Shown here piece after piece: positions 1 through 8,666 of a stretch of 64,000 bases of DNA. Each line of letters starts with the position of its first letter. The stretch's first letter is position 1. Below the pieces are notes generated by a model. It searched no databases, was not told the DNA's origin, and saw only the letters and a list, made by a program, of their open reading frames with translations. A program made the translations under genes and the position numbers. Source of the stretch: Nostoc sp. GT001 (GTDB lineage: Bacteria > Cyanobacteriota > Cyanobacteriia > Cyanobacteriales > Nostocaceae); contig NZ_JAUDRJ010000003.1 in the NCBI RefSeq assembly GCF_030382115.1, positions 4,832,206 to 4,896,205 of the forward strand, in the 5' to 3' direction.

Positions 1-134
1 TCTAGATTTTCTCCAGCTATTAAGATGACTGCGATCGCAACTACAGCTATTTGAATATACATAAATAAAGCTTTGTCATTACCCACATTTTGGCAACAGT
101 TAAATATTTGACAAGTAATCAAGTGGACACGAGA

Positions 135-947
135 TCAAAGCTTTCTTTCTTCAGTAACTAATGTCAAACTAACCCATTCGCCTTTCTCGTTGTAACTGCG
201 AATCATCCTTTGGCGCAGGTTTGGCTGGATTAACCAACCCGCTTCGATAAAAAATGGTTGGCGTAACTGCACTTTGACAGGTGATGTCGCAGAAGCGCCA
301 TCTGGTAAAAATAATACTTGCACCTGCTTTTGGGGATCTTGGTCAAAGAGAACAATGGGGCCTTTGATGGTAGCAGTTGAGGTAATTGTGCGATCGCCAA
401 AAGAGGTACTTTGAATTAATCGCCCAGTCTCATCTAGTTGTAATTTTAAAGTTGTAGAGTAAGTATCAGGCGATCGCCAATCTGGATATATTGTTACTGC
501 TTGACCTTGCCATTCTCCCAACAAATCATTTATCTGTAAAGTTGGACGTTCATCTGCTGGGGTTCCAGAGAGATGTTCTCGAATTAAGATTAATTCCTTT
601 AGCTGACCAGTATTATCAAACAGTTGCACTAGACGCAAGCGACGATTTTCATGAACAAAAGCGAGTTCTCCACCAAATTCGGAAAATGGCCCTAGCTGAA
701 TTAAACCTTCAGAAAATGAACCATTTTCAAAAAATAGCAGACCCCCTCCCACGGTATTAAAGTCTCTGATTACATCTTGTCCCGAACGGCTCAGAGTTAG
801 GCGCACTTTCTGGCTATTATTCAAATGTTCTAGGGAAAGACGACTAGGAGTATCATTCAAAAGTGTTCCTTGGGGAGAAAAATTCGTAAATGAACCTTCC
901 CAAACACCGAGATTCTGCAAAAAACATTCCCATTGTGATTTTGTCAT
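135..947 (-). CDS. DUF3598 family protein
   Basis: A 270-aa soluble protein with two successive beta-rich halves, each beginning with a W-E/G-x-W-x-G-like signature (LGVWEGSFTNFSP near residue 13 and LLGEWQGQAVTIYPDW near residue 143). This is the lipocalin-like layout of the cyanobacterial DUF3598 family. No signal peptide or membrane segment is visible. The biochemical role of the family is not established, although its fold resembles that of phycobiliprotein-lyase-type proteins. It lies 24 bp downstream of ftsX on the same strand, so co-transcription is plausible. The ATG sits inside a run of TGACAAA heptamers; upstream ATGs in that run lead quickly to stops, so this start is the only usable one. 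Confidence 0.8.
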   Translation of the reverse strand: MTKSQWECFLQNLGVWEGSFTNFSPQGTLLNDTPSRLSLEHLNNSQKVRLTLSRSGQDVIRDFNTVGGGLLFFENGSFSEGLIQLGPFSEFGGELAFVHENRRLRLVQLFDNTGQLKELILIREHLSGTPADERPTLQINDLLGEWQGQAVTIYPDWRSPDTYSTTLKLQLDETGRLIQSTSFGDRTITSTATIKGPIVLFDQDPQKQVQVLFLPDGASATSPVKVQLRQPFFIEAGWLIQPNLRQRMIRSYNEKGEWVSLTLVTEERKL

Positions 948-967
948 TTGTCATTTGTCATTTGTCA
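940..967. repeat. Four tandem TTTGTCA heptamers at a start codon
   Basis: Four perfect head-to-tail copies of TTTGTCA (TGACAAA on the minus strand) fill the space between ftsX and the DUF3598 gene and include its ATG. Gain or loss of a unit would move the upstream signals and create or remove alternative ATGs in other frames. Confidence 0.9.
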
Positions 968-971
968 ATGA

Positions 972-1874
972 CTATCCTTTAGCAAAACGTCGGACAGCAA
1001 ATAAGCTCCCCATTAATCCTACACCTGCACCGAAACTCAAAAGAATCAGGGGCAATAATAAAATTTCTGCTGGAGTGAGTTGCACTCTGTTGGTGATGAC
1101 TTGGATAAACTCAGGTTGATTGACTAGCAACTTACCGAGAAACTGTTGAATCACAGAAATGAAACTCCAAGCGATCGCACCACCAACCAAACCAAAGGCA
1201 ATTCCTTGTAGAATAAACGGGAGGTAAATCCAAACAGAAGTCGCTCCCACTAATTGCATAATTTCAATTTCTTGGCGACGCGCCATGACAATCAGCCTAA
1301 TTGTGGTGGTAGTCACTGCGATCGCTGTTAAAGTCAGAATCATCGTAATTGTTAAAGTAATCCAGTTCAGACCCCGATGCAACTGGGCAATGCGTTTAAC
1401 TGCTTCATCGACATACTGCACCGTCTCAACTCCTCGTAATTTAGCCAACTGTGTTGCTAAGGTTGGTACAACTTGAGAATTACGTGCTTTCACCTTCATC
1501 TCATCAACCAGAGGATTCTCACCTAGCTGCTGGGTAGCACCCTCAATATCAGAAATTCTCATTTCCTTAACTAACTTAGTCCAAGCTTCTTCTTTGGTAA
1601 TGCTTTTTATTGCCGCCACCTCTGGCATTTTTGCGATTAGTGGCTCAATACTTTCGATTTGCGTATCCGGTTCGAGATAAACTGATACTTCTAGCTGGCT
1701 ACCAAACTGATAGAGAAGTTTTTCGACTTGCCAAGAGGTTTGCAAACTCAAGCCGAATAAAAACAGTAACACCGTCACAGTACTGACAGCAGCCCAATTC
1801 ATCCAACCTCCCCGCAGTAAACCGAGGAAAGTTTCTTTCAGCAGATAGTCAAGCTTCGTGAAAGATTTAAACAC
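972..1874 (-). CDS. ftsX: Cell-division permease-like protein FtsX
   Basis: A 300-aa inner-membrane protein with the FtsX plan: a short cytoplasmic N-terminus, TM1 at about residues 25-45, an extracytoplasmic domain at about 46-170 with the conserved start LEVSVYLEPDTQIESI, then three more TM helices at about 172-197, 217-243 and 270-293. With FtsE, FtsX forms an ABC-type complex that regulates septal peptidoglycan hydrolysis. The ATP-binding partner ftsE is not next to it in this window. The start MFKSFTKLDYLL is the usual one for cyanobacterial FtsX, and the length is typical. Confidence 0.92.
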   Translation of the reverse strand: MFKSFTKLDYLLKETFLGLLRGGWMNWAAVSTVTVLLFLFGLSLQTSWQVEKLLYQFGSQLEVSVYLEPDTQIESIEPLIAKMPEVAAIKSITKEEAWTKLVKEMRISDIEGATQQLGENPLVDEMKVKARNSQVVPTLATQLAKLRGVETVQYVDEAVKRIAQLHRGLNWITLTITMILTLTAIAVTTTTIRLIVMARRQEIEIMQLVGATSVWIYLPFILQGIAFGLVGGAIAWSFISVIQQFLGKLLVNQPEFIQVITNRVQLTPAEILLLPLILLSFGAGVGLMGSLFAVRRFAKG

Positions 1875-2247
1875 ACATCACCTCAAAATTTGAACTTAAC
1901 GCCAAAGCAATAAGTTCAGCCTTTGCGTCTTTGCGTCAATAACACCACTATTTATAGTCAATGGTGCAAAGTTTGCCAATACATCAGCTTTTATCTATTG
2001 CTACTTCCTTCCTGCTGCCTTGACCATTTACCTGATATTCATGCCATTTGCCACAGATATATTCACTATTGCTTTTAACAGTTATTGATAGTAATTGGCT
2101 AGCTGTTCTAGTGTCTAAGCAATTCTACGGTTCTTTAAACTGACCTCAAAAAAGTGGGGAAATAGTTTAGTATTTATACGATGTTTTTCTCTGGGGATCG
2201 TAGTAATTTGATAGGGAGAAACAGATTGATGGAAGGAAAGTTGAACC
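1875..2247. other. Intergenic region between divergent genes
   Basis: A 373-bp AT-rich spacer between ftsX (minus) and the next plus-strand gene. It must hold both promoters, but I see no consensus elements I would defend. There is a purine-rich GGAAGGAAAG about 8 bases before the ATG at 2248, a probable ribosome-binding site. No gene or strong hairpin is visible. Confidence 0.5.
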
Positions 2248-2535
2248 ATGAACTCATTAAATAAAGCCAATTTGGACAATAGCTTCTTAAACCAGATCCG
2301 CTATCAGCTTGAGTCCGTAGAAATACATAATTCTAATCTAGCCAGACTATTGTGCAAAATAATTCCTTCCAATTGCCCTTTTGAAAGAACTGTTAAACTT
2401 TTCGGTCGGACTCTGCTTCACATTCCACCTTTATGTAAATTGAACCCTCTTTATGAACAGATAGTTGGTCTTCGTTTTAAGTGTTTATTATATTTAGTCA
2501 ATGAATGTGGTGAGGATGCCAGAAAATATTGCTAA
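2248..2535 (+). CDS. Mo-dependent nitrogenase C-terminal-domain-like small protein
   Basis: A 95-aa protein whose second half (RTLLHIPPLCKLNPLYEQ, then VGLRFKCLLYLVNECGED) matches the short family named Mo-dependent nitrogenase C-terminus. The family is widespread in cyanobacteria as a free-standing small protein. Despite the name it carries no cofactor-binding site that I can see, and its role is unknown. It stands alone with no nif genes nearby. The start is supported by an upstream GGAAGGAAAG. Confidence 0.75.
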   Translation: MNSLNKANLDNSFLNQIRYQLESVEIHNSNLARLLCKIIPSNCPFERTVKLFGRTLLHIPPLCKLNPLYEQIVGLRFKCLLYLVNECGEDARKYC

Positions 2536-3015
2536 ACATAGGTTTCCATCAATCAAAAATAGATTGGAAAAATCTTTTTACTAAGAAAAATTGTATAGGA
2601 ATCCTAGTTGCAATCAGATGTGAATCAGAAATAGGCTGGTGAACGACTGACAATCAATTTCACCTTTAAAAGTACTGTTGAATGATGTCAGCCTCGATAA
2701 AAGGATCGCTTCAAGTATGGTGCAACGTGACTTCACACTAATTATTTTGGAGATTGGTACTACGTCTAAGATGATGTTTAAAAAGTATTATTGCTAACAA
2801 TACAACCTCGGAGACTTAACCCCCTAGCAAACCTTACTGAGGATAAAGTAAGGGTTTCACAGCCTCTCCCTCTTGGCATCAGTCTGCCGTTAGGCAAGCA
2901 AAAAGAGAAATGGCAAATGGGTTTTTGGTATACTCCAGGACTTTTTAAACATCCTCTAACTGAGATTGATAGAATGAAAATAGTAGGAATTTTCACCATC
3001 TAGCCATCGAGACTC
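2536..3015. other. Intergenic region upstream of def
   Basis: A 480-bp region with no convincing gene. Short open frames run on both strands between 2778 and 3003 but lack conserved features and overlap each other. GTATT and AATAC form a small inverted repeat at about 2785-2803. The promoter of def should lie here, but no clear box is assigned. Confidence 0.45.
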
Positions 3016-3579
3016 ATGCCCTCTGAAATTGCTGTCGAGAAAAAAAAGTTAAAAAATCCACCATTGGAGCTTCATTATTTAGGCGATCGCGTGCTGCGTC
3101 AAGCTGCAAAGCGGATTTCTAAAGTTGATGACGAACTTCGCCAAATAGTGCGTGAAATGCTGCAAACTATGTACAGCAATGATGGCATTGGTTTGGCTGC
3201 ACCCCAAGTAGGAATTCACAAACAATTAATTGTCATCGACCTGGAACCAGATAACGCAGCTAATCAGCCTTTGGTGTTGATTAACCCCACCATTAAACAA
3301 GTCAGCCGCGATACCTCTGTTGCCCAAGAAGGATGCTTAAGTATTCCCAACGTATATTTAGACGTGAAGCGCCCCGAAGTCGTGGAAATCGCCTATAAAG
3401 ACGAGTACGGTCGTCCTCGGACATTGAAGGCTAATGACCTCCTGGGACGATGCATTCAGCACGAGATGGATCACCTTAACGGCGTGGTATTTGTAGACCG
3501 TGTAGAAAACTCCTTGACTTTAGCCCAGGAGCTATCTAAGAATGGCTTCTCGTATCAAGCGGTGAAACCAATAGCATAG
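3016..3579 (+). CDS. def: Peptide deformylase
   Basis: A 187-aa cytoplasmic metalloenzyme that removes the formyl group from the N-terminal methionine of nascent proteins. All three family motifs are intact: GIGLAAPQVG (residues 57-66), EGCLSIP with metal ligand Cys107, and HEMDH with ligands His149 and His153 and catalytic Glu150. The roughly 18-residue N-terminal extension before LELHYLGD is usual in cyanobacterial PDF1B-type enzymes. The following small membrane-protein gene starts 10 bp after the stop and is probably co-transcribed. Confidence 0.96.
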   Translation: MPSEIAVEKKKLKNPPLELHYLGDRVLRQAAKRISKVDDELRQIVREMLQTMYSNDGIGLAAPQVGIHKQLIVIDLEPDNAANQPLVLINPTIKQVSRDTSVAQEGCLSIPNVYLDVKRPEVVEIAYKDEYGRPRTLKANDLLGRCIQHEMDHLNGVVFVDRVENSLTLAQELSKNGFSYQAVKPIA

Positions 3580-3589
3580 GGGGGCAATA

Positions 3590-3793
3590 GTGTATTTAAC
3601 TCCAAAAAGCAGTTTATTTCTCGGTGGTTCTTGTGTAAGTGCGATCGCAGCCGTTGGTTCGATTTTTGAACTCGGTTACGGACAACCAGACTTTGGTGTG
3701 ACAGCCACGGCAATTATCCTGGTATTAAGCATTCCACTCACCGGATTATTTTTCTTTGCCGCAGTGAAGGACGCACGGGCTAACATGAAATAA
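3590..3793 (+). CDS. Small two-helix membrane protein
   Basis: A 67-aa protein with two hydrophobic helices (about residues 8-26 and 38-58) and a charged C-terminal tail (KDARANMK). The start is GTG, ten bases after the def stop codon and preceded by a GGGGGG-rich ribosome-binding region. I recognise the pattern as a conserved cyanobacterial small membrane protein, but no function can be assigned. The tight spacing suggests co-transcription with def. Confidence 0.65.
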   Translation: MYLTPKSSLFLGGSCVSAIAAVGSIFELGYGQPDFGVTATAIILVLSIPLTGLFFFAAVKDARANMK

Positions 3794-3808
3794 GCATCAG
3801 GTACATAA

Positions 3809-3858
3809 AAAAGGTAAAAGGATGAAGGAAAAAGGCAAAATTCATTCTTTTACCTTTT
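3809..3858. terminator. Bidirectional hairpin terminator between convergent genes
   Basis: Arms 3809-3826 and 3841-3858 pair over 18 bp with one mismatch around a 14-base loop. T-rich sequence follows on the plus side and A-rich sequence precedes it, so it can serve both the def operon and the convergent STAND gene, whose stop codon overlaps the right arm. Confidence 0.7.
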
Positions 3859-6800
3859 ATTTTTGCTCTCCATTTTCCACTGCGCCTAAAGCTTTGAGCG
3901 TCACTAACTGCGCTGCGGTTAATCCTGTAACCCCGGTGATATTCATTTTTTCATAAGGTCGTGGCGATCGCAGTATTCTTAGGCAATTACCCGTCGATAC
4001 ATCCCAAAGCTTAATTGTCTCATCTTGGCTACCACAAATCAGAGTTTGACCATCGGGACTAAAGGCAACTGACTTTACCCAATTAGCCCCCTGCAAAATT
4101 TTCAGGCACTTGCCATTATAGACATCCCATAATTTTATCGTTTGGTCTTCACTGGCACTAGCTAAAGTCTGACCATCGGGACTAAAGGCAACTGACCAAA
4201 TTCGATTAGTATGTTCTTGCAAGGTTGTGAAGCACTTGCCCATGAAAACATCCCATAACTTCACTGTTTGGTCATCACTGCCACTAGCTAAAGTTTGGCC
4301 ATCTGGGCTGAAAGTAACCGATCTGATCCGATTGCTGTGCCCCTCCAAAATATGGAGACATTTTCCTGTATAAATATCCCATAACCTGACTCTTTGGTTT
4401 TCACTGCCACTAGCTAAAGTTTGACCATCGGGACTAAAGGCAACCGATCTTACCCAACTGGTATGCCCTTTCAAGGTTTGGAGACATTTTCCGGTGTAGA
4501 TATCCCATAATTTCACCGTTTGGTCGTCACTGCCGCTAGCTAAAATTTCACCATTTGGACTAAAAGCAACCGATCTAATTCGATTGGTATGTTCCTGCAA
4601 TTTTTTCAGGCATTGCCCCGTCTGAACATCCCATAATTTAATTGTTTGCTTTTCACTGCCGCTAGCTAAAATTTGACCATCAGGACTGAAGGCAATTGAC
4701 CGTACCCAACTGTTATGCCCCTCCAAAATTTTGAGAAACTTATCGTTACGGACATCCCATAATTTCACTGTTTGCTTCTCACTACCACTAGCTAAAATTT
4801 GACCATCGGGACTAAAGGCAACTGACCTTACCCGATTGCTATGTCCCTGCAAGGTTGTCAAGGACTTACCATCCTGGACATTCCATAACTTCACTGTTTG
4901 GTTTTCACTACCACTAGCTAAAGTTTGACCATCGGGACTGAAAGCAACTGACCTTACCCGATTGGTATGCCCCTGGAAGGTTTTTAGACATTTACCACCA
5001 CGAAGATCCCATAATTTCACGGTTTGGTCGTCACCACCGCTAGCTAAAGTTTGGCCATCGGGACTAAAGGCAACCGACCATACCCGATTAGTATGTCCCT
5101 GGAAGGTTTTCAGACATTTACCATCACGAAGATCCCATAATTTTACGGTTTGGTCGTCACTGCCAGTAGCTAAAATTTCAGCATTGGGACTAAAAGCAAC
5201 CGATCTTACCCAACTGCTATGTCCCTGCAAAATTTTCAGGCATTTACCATCACGAATATCCCATAACTTCACTGTTTGCTTTTCACTGCAACTAGCCAAA
5301 GTTTGACCATCGGGACTGAAGGCAACTGACATAATTCGATTGGTGTTCTCTTGCAAAGTTATCAGACATTTGCCGATGTGGACATTCCATAACTTTACTG
5401 TTTGGTCTTCACTGCCACTAGCCAACGTTTGACCATCAGGACTAAAGGCAACTGACCTAACCCAATTACTATGTCCGTGCAAGGTTTTCAGGCATTTACC
5501 ATCACGAACATCCCATAATTTCACTGTTTGGTCATCACTGCCACTAGCTAAAGTTTGACCATCGGGACTGAAAGCAACTGATTTTACCCAACTGCTATGT
5601 CCAATACAGGTAAACAGTAGCTTTCCATCGTCAACTTGCCACAAGTAAGTTTTGCCATCAGCATCACCCGTAGCCAAAAGTTTTCCATCCGGGCTAAATG
5701 CAACTGACGAAATACTAACTAATGTTTCTGCAAAAACGCATTTAGCTAAATCGGTATTGGCAAAATTCACCCGATGCAAATTTACACTTTGTAAATATGC
5801 TTGCCAAATGGTCAGATTTGAAAAGTCATAGCCGCTAAAATCAGTTTGTAGTTGACAAAGAATATTTAACAGATTTCCACCTGCATATCCTGCTGTTTGG
5901 GGAGTTTGTCGCAGGGACAATAAAATTTGATATAGATGATGTTCAAGATTTTTAGCATATCTAAAAATAGTTGATAACCTATCTATAATTGGTTTAATAA
6001 TCAGGGTAATCTGAGTGTTTCTAATATAATCTTTGGCCGTCGCTTCCATTAAAGCATGGCTGATAAATAGTCTAATATTACAAGTGGTAATTTCGTCACA
6101 AACCTGTTCAATCAGTTGGTCGGTGATATATTCCATAACCACAGATTGGAGGGTGAAAAGTGCTGTTCTTTGTTCAATTAGCGATCGCCTCCGTAGAGAT
6201 TCTAGCGCCTCCATCACTTCCCTTTTGGTCAAGGGACGCACAATATCATTGAGCAATTCGTCTAGAGAAACTAACTCGCGCTTGATTGCTAGCCAATAAA
6301 TTATTTCTTTTTCGATCTCTGACAATCGCTCAAATTGCTGGTCTAGTAAATTCCGGGTGTCGCCAAAAATTATCTCTCCTTCAGCCAGAAAAGCAGCAAT
6401 ATCACCACCAAATAACTCCCGAATTGGCTCAGAAACTAGCTTTAATGCCAAAGGATTGCCGGAATACTTCTCAACTAGCTTGGCCCATTCTTGTGGTGAA
6501 CCAAATAACCCTTTATCTTGGAGAATTTCTTGCCCTTCTGTTTTTTCTAAGCCGAGTAACGATAGTGTTCTGACTGGTGATGCTTCTCCCTCTAAAGGAG
6601 CAAATTCTTTTGGTTTTTCACGAGATGTCAGCACCAAACAGCTTTGATGTGGTTCTTCCCCTACCCGACTAAGTAGTTGACCATAATCTTCATATTCTTG
6701 TCTATATTGTCCGGCGCGATCGCCTTCTTGTAAAATTGTCTCTGTGTTATCAAATACCACAAGACAACGATGCTCTCGTAAATAATTCATCAGCAGCGTT

Positions 6801-7384
6801 ACTCTACCATCTACGCTTTCTGGCAAATCTGTTTCTCTCTCATCAGACAAAAACCCGATTAGGCTTGCCAACATCTCTGCAACAGGTGGCGCATTGCGGA
6901 GACTTCGCCAAATCAAGTACTCAAAATTTTCCTGAACTTCCTTTGCCAATTTCACAGATAAAGCAGTTTTGCCGATTCCGCCCATTCCCAATATTGCCAC
7001 TAGTTGGCAGTTATCTTTAATGAGCCACTGCGTTAACTGAGACAATTCTGCTATGCGTCCCCGAAAAAAGCAGACACCAGGCGCTTCACCCCAATCTTGG
7101 CGGTTTTGGGCAATGGATTTCTCATTGTCTGAAGATGCTTGATACTCAGATTCTATAACTTGCTGTAACTTAGTGAGCTTACCTGGGCCACTACCAGTAA
7201 CATTAAATTTCTTGTAAACTTCGCTCAATCTTTTGCGTACTGCCTCGGCACTGATTGCCAATGTTTTCGCGATCGCATTTGGCGATTGTCCCTCAACAGC
7301 GTGTAAAAACACCTCTATCTCGCTGCTAGACAAGCGCCGTTTTTCGGCTAAAGCCAAAAGAAGGTTTTCGGGAATGACACTCAT
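3857..7384 (-). CDS. STAND-family NTPase with N-terminal HTH, NB-ARC and 14 WD40 repeats
   Basis: A 1175-aa protein. The N-terminus (about 20-70) is a LuxR-like helix-turn-helix ([20 protein letters not shown], ending [14 protein letters not shown]) of the type seen in cyanobacterial vWA/MoxR-associated and NB-ARC proteins. An NB-ARC ATPase follows, with Walker A GMGGIGKT near residue 133 and a Walker B region CLVVFDNTE. Next come a helical arm, a short pentapeptide-like stretch ([16 protein letters not shown]) and 14 WD40 repeats to about residue 1145, enough for two seven-bladed propellers. The tail [20 protein letters not shown] is usual in this group. Such proteins are thought to oligomerise when a ligand binds the repeat sensor; signalling or defence is inferred. 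I prefer MSVIPENLL as start, six codons inside the longest frame. Confidence 0.85.
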   Translation of the reverse strand: MSVIPENLLLALAEKRRLSSSEIEVFLHAVEGQSPNAIAKTLAISAEAVRKRLSEVYKKFNVTGSGPGKLTKLQQVIESEYQASSDNEKSIAQNRQDWGEAPGVCFFRGRIAELSQLTQWLIKDNCQLVAILGMGGIGKTALSVKLAKEVQENFEYLIWRSLRNAPPVAEMLASLIGFLSDERETDLPESVDGRVTLLMNYLREHRCLVVFDNTETILQEGDRAGQYRQEYEDYGQLLSRVGEEPHQSCLVLTSREKPKEFAPLEGEASPVRTLSLLGLEKTEGQEILQDKGLFGSPQEWAKLVEKYSGNPLALKLVSEPIRELFGGDIAAFLAEGEIIFGDTRNLLDQQFERLSEIEKEIIYWLAIKRELVSLDELLNDIVRPLTKREVMEALESLRRRSLIEQRTALFTLQSVVMEYITDQLIEQVCDEITTCNIRLFISHALMEATAKDYIRNTQITLIIKPIIDRLSTIFRYAKNLEHHLYQILLSLRQTPQTAGYAGGNLLNILCQLQTDFSGYDFSNLTIWQAYLQSVNLHRVNFANTDLAKCVFAETLVSISSVAFSPDGKLLATGDADGKTYLWQVDDGKLLFTCIGHSSWVKSVAFSPDGQTLASGSDDQTVKLWDVRDGKCLKTLHGHSNWVRSVAFSPDGQTLASGSEDQTVKLWNVHIGKCLITLQENTNRIMSVAFSPDGQTLASCSEKQTVKLWDIRDGKCLKILQGHSSWVRSVAFSPNAEILATGSDDQTVKLWDLRDGKCLKTFQGHTNRVWSVAFSPDGQTLASGGDDQTVKLWDLRGGKCLKTFQGHTNRVRSVAFSPDGQTLASGSENQTVKLWNVQDGKSLTTLQGHSNRVRSVAFSPDGQILASGSEKQTVKLWDVRNDKFLKILEGHNSWVRSIAFSPDGQILASGSEKQTIKLWDVQTGQCLKKLQEHTNRIRSVAFSPNGEILASGSDDQTVKLWDIYTGKCLQTLKGHTSWVRSVAFSPDGQTLASGSENQRVRLWDIYTGKCLHILEGHSNRIRSVTFSPDGQTLASGSDDQTVKLWDVFMGKCFTTLQEHTNRIWSVAFSPDGQTLASASEDQTIKLWDVYNGKCLKILQGANWVKSVAFSPDGQTLICGSQDETIKLWDVSTGNCLRILRSPRPYEKMNITGVTGLTAAQLVTLKALGAVENGEQK
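3955..5720 (-). repeat. Fourteen near-identical 126-bp WD40 units
   Basis: Each unit codes for 42 residues built on [17 protein letters not shown] and QTVKLWD. Thirteen units are full length; the penultimate one lacks a residue in its last turn (LQGANW). Similarity is high at DNA level as well as protein level, which indicates recent duplication or gene conversion. The linker end of each unit is mainly either HSSW/HSNW or HTNR/HSNR. Confidence 0.9.
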
Positions 7385-8033
7385 ACTCACACAAAAACAC
7401 ACTACACACCAATGTTAGCTCACTATGTGAGTCAATCTTCCTGCAACAAGTGAGCATTCATTGACGAAGGGAACAGGGGACAGCGAATAAGGGACAGTTT
7501 TTCTGATTTTCTTTTCCCTCTTTAGCCAGATATTTCAGGCATTTTTATAGTATCTTATGCTATTTAGATAATTTTCTTTATAGTTTACCTTGACCTAAGT
7601 AACTTAGTTACTTTATAGTGAGTTTAACAGTAGAAACCACAGTGACTTAGTAAGGTTACGGGTGAATTAAAGAAACTTAGTGAGTAATACATAAAGGCAA
7701 AGACTGGAACTGCAAATTCTGAAAAAGGCATACAAATTGCGTGTAGGAATTTCGAGGGTTCAATGCGCGTAATGCGCGTTCTGTGCTGCTACGCGCATTG
7801 AACGCCTAATTTTTGATATCCAGATTGCCCTGGTAATTCATCAAAGAGCTTAATTTTTCATCAGCCGCAAATATCAAAACCACCTTTGTTGGTATTCCCA
7901 CTCCACTCAGGAGTAGGACTTTTGTCTACCTTGACTTGGTGGGAGCAAAACTGTGGAGATTCGCTGTTTCCTTAGTGTGGTCGGGGGAGCGCAAACTGCT
8001 ACCTAGATTCAACTTTCAAAACAGGAAAAAACT
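7385..8033. other. Intergenic region with a strong palindrome
   Basis: About 650 bp between the STAND gene and a plus-strand membrane-protein gene. No ORF of substance is seen. It holds imperfect AGTAACTTAG/AGTGACTTAG repeats at about 7596-7660, a strong hairpin at 7758-7803 and a G-rich patch at 7980-7990. A transcribed leader for the 8034 gene is possible. Confidence 0.5.
7758..7803. repeat. Perfect 14-bp inverted repeat
   Basis: GTTCAATGCGCGTA at 7758-7771 is exactly complementary to 7790-7803, with an 18-base loop that contains another ATGCGCGT. No T-run follows, so it is not an obvious terminator. A dispersed palindromic element or a regulatory hairpin is more likely. Confidence 0.8.
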
Positions 8034-8273
8034 ATGAAACCCAGTCTCAAAGATAACGATAATCTGTTGTTCAAGTGGTTTTGTATAGGATTCAAATATT
8101 TTCTGCTGGGGCTGCTGGGGCTGGGAATAGCCTTTGTTGTGTCTCACACTTTTGAGGCAAATGCGATCGTTGGGATGCTTTTATCGGCAAGTCTACGGTC
8201 ATGGATTACGAGGATAGCGATTTTTTTAGTCTGTCTATTTGCGATCGCCATGATGTTTGAGTCTTGGGGTTAA
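8034..8273 (+). CDS. Small membrane protein, unknown
   Basis: A 79-aa protein with two hydrophobic helices (about residues 21-42 and 58-75, GLLGLGIAFVVS and IAIFLVCLFAIAMMF) joined by a short polar stretch. ATG is preceded by an AGGAAAAAAC ribosome-binding region. I do not recognise the family. It is followed, after a hairpin, by a second small membrane protein on the same strand, suggesting a two-gene unit. Confidence 0.5.
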   Translation: MKPSLKDNDNLLFKWFCIGFKYFLLGLLGLGIAFVVSHTFEANAIVGMLLSASLRSWITRIAIFLVCLFAIAMMFESWG

Positions 8274-8292
8274 CGCTCTATTGACCATAAAT

Positions 8293-8325
8293 AGCCTTTA
8301 GCTGAGTGAAGGTCAGCCAAAGGCT
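8293..8325 (+). promoter_or_regulatory. Intercistronic hairpin
   Basis: AGCCTTTAGCTGA at 8293-8305 pairs with 8313-8325 over 13 positions with one mismatch around a 7-base loop. It lies between two small membrane-protein genes, and the following ATCTTTTCAC is only weakly T-rich. It could be an attenuator, a processing site or a leaky terminator. Confidence 0.5.
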
Positions 8326-8355
8326 TCGTAATCTTTTCACTTGGAGAGTGATATC

Positions 8356-8577
8356 ATGCCTAACAACAACGGCTCTGGGGTAGAAACACTTTCGCCACTT
8401 TTAATCATCTTAGTGGCAGGGTCAATTTCTTTAGCGATCGTTAATAAAGCTAATCACCCGGCATATTTTGACATCGTTAAAATAGCCATAGCCTACAGCT
8501 TTGGCTCAATCAAGTCCCAAGGAAAAAGTAAACATTCCGATCGCCAGGATGAGGTAGATCGAGACGAGTTGAAATAG
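8356..8577 (+). CDS. Small membrane protein, unknown
   Basis: A 73-aa protein with one clear hydrophobic segment (SPLLIILVAGSISLAIV, about residues 13-29) and a highly charged C-terminus (HSDRQDEVDRDELK). The chosen start is ATG at 8356, because TTGGAGAGTG just upstream supplies a GGAG site at good spacing; the TTG at 8341 would overlap that site. No known family is recognised. It lies 82 bp after the preceding small membrane protein. Confidence 0.5.
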   Translation: MPNNNGSGVETLSPLLIILVAGSISLAIVNKANHPAYFDIVKIAIAYSFGSIKSQGKSKHSDRQDEVDRDELK

Positions 8578-8666
8578 CAGACGTGAAGGCAGTAAAAATA
8601 CCTGTTTTTTACTGATAGTCTACCAAAGGTGAGTTGCAGATTATAATTTACTTCTAAAATAGAAGA

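Noticed and set aside
2248..2535. Evidence for a nitrogenase gene cluster
   Set aside because: Only the small C-terminal-domain-like protein is present, and this family also occurs apart from nif genes.
2778..3003. Overlapping 70-73-codon frames on both strands upstream of def
   Set aside because: They have no ribosome-binding site or recognisable domain, and each is the shadow of the other.
4962..5306. Repetitive plus-strand frame opposite the WD40 array
   Set aside because: Its repeats simply mirror the 126-bp WD40 units on the other strand.
3955..5720. CRISPR-like periodic repeats
   Set aside because: The period is 126 bp, there are no unique spacers, and the units are coding WD40 repeats.
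3857..8577. Calling the STAND protein and neighbours an antiphage system
   Set aside because: No known effector domain or established defence gene is adjacent, and the neighbouring small genes lie on the opposite strand. It is kept only as a hypothesis.
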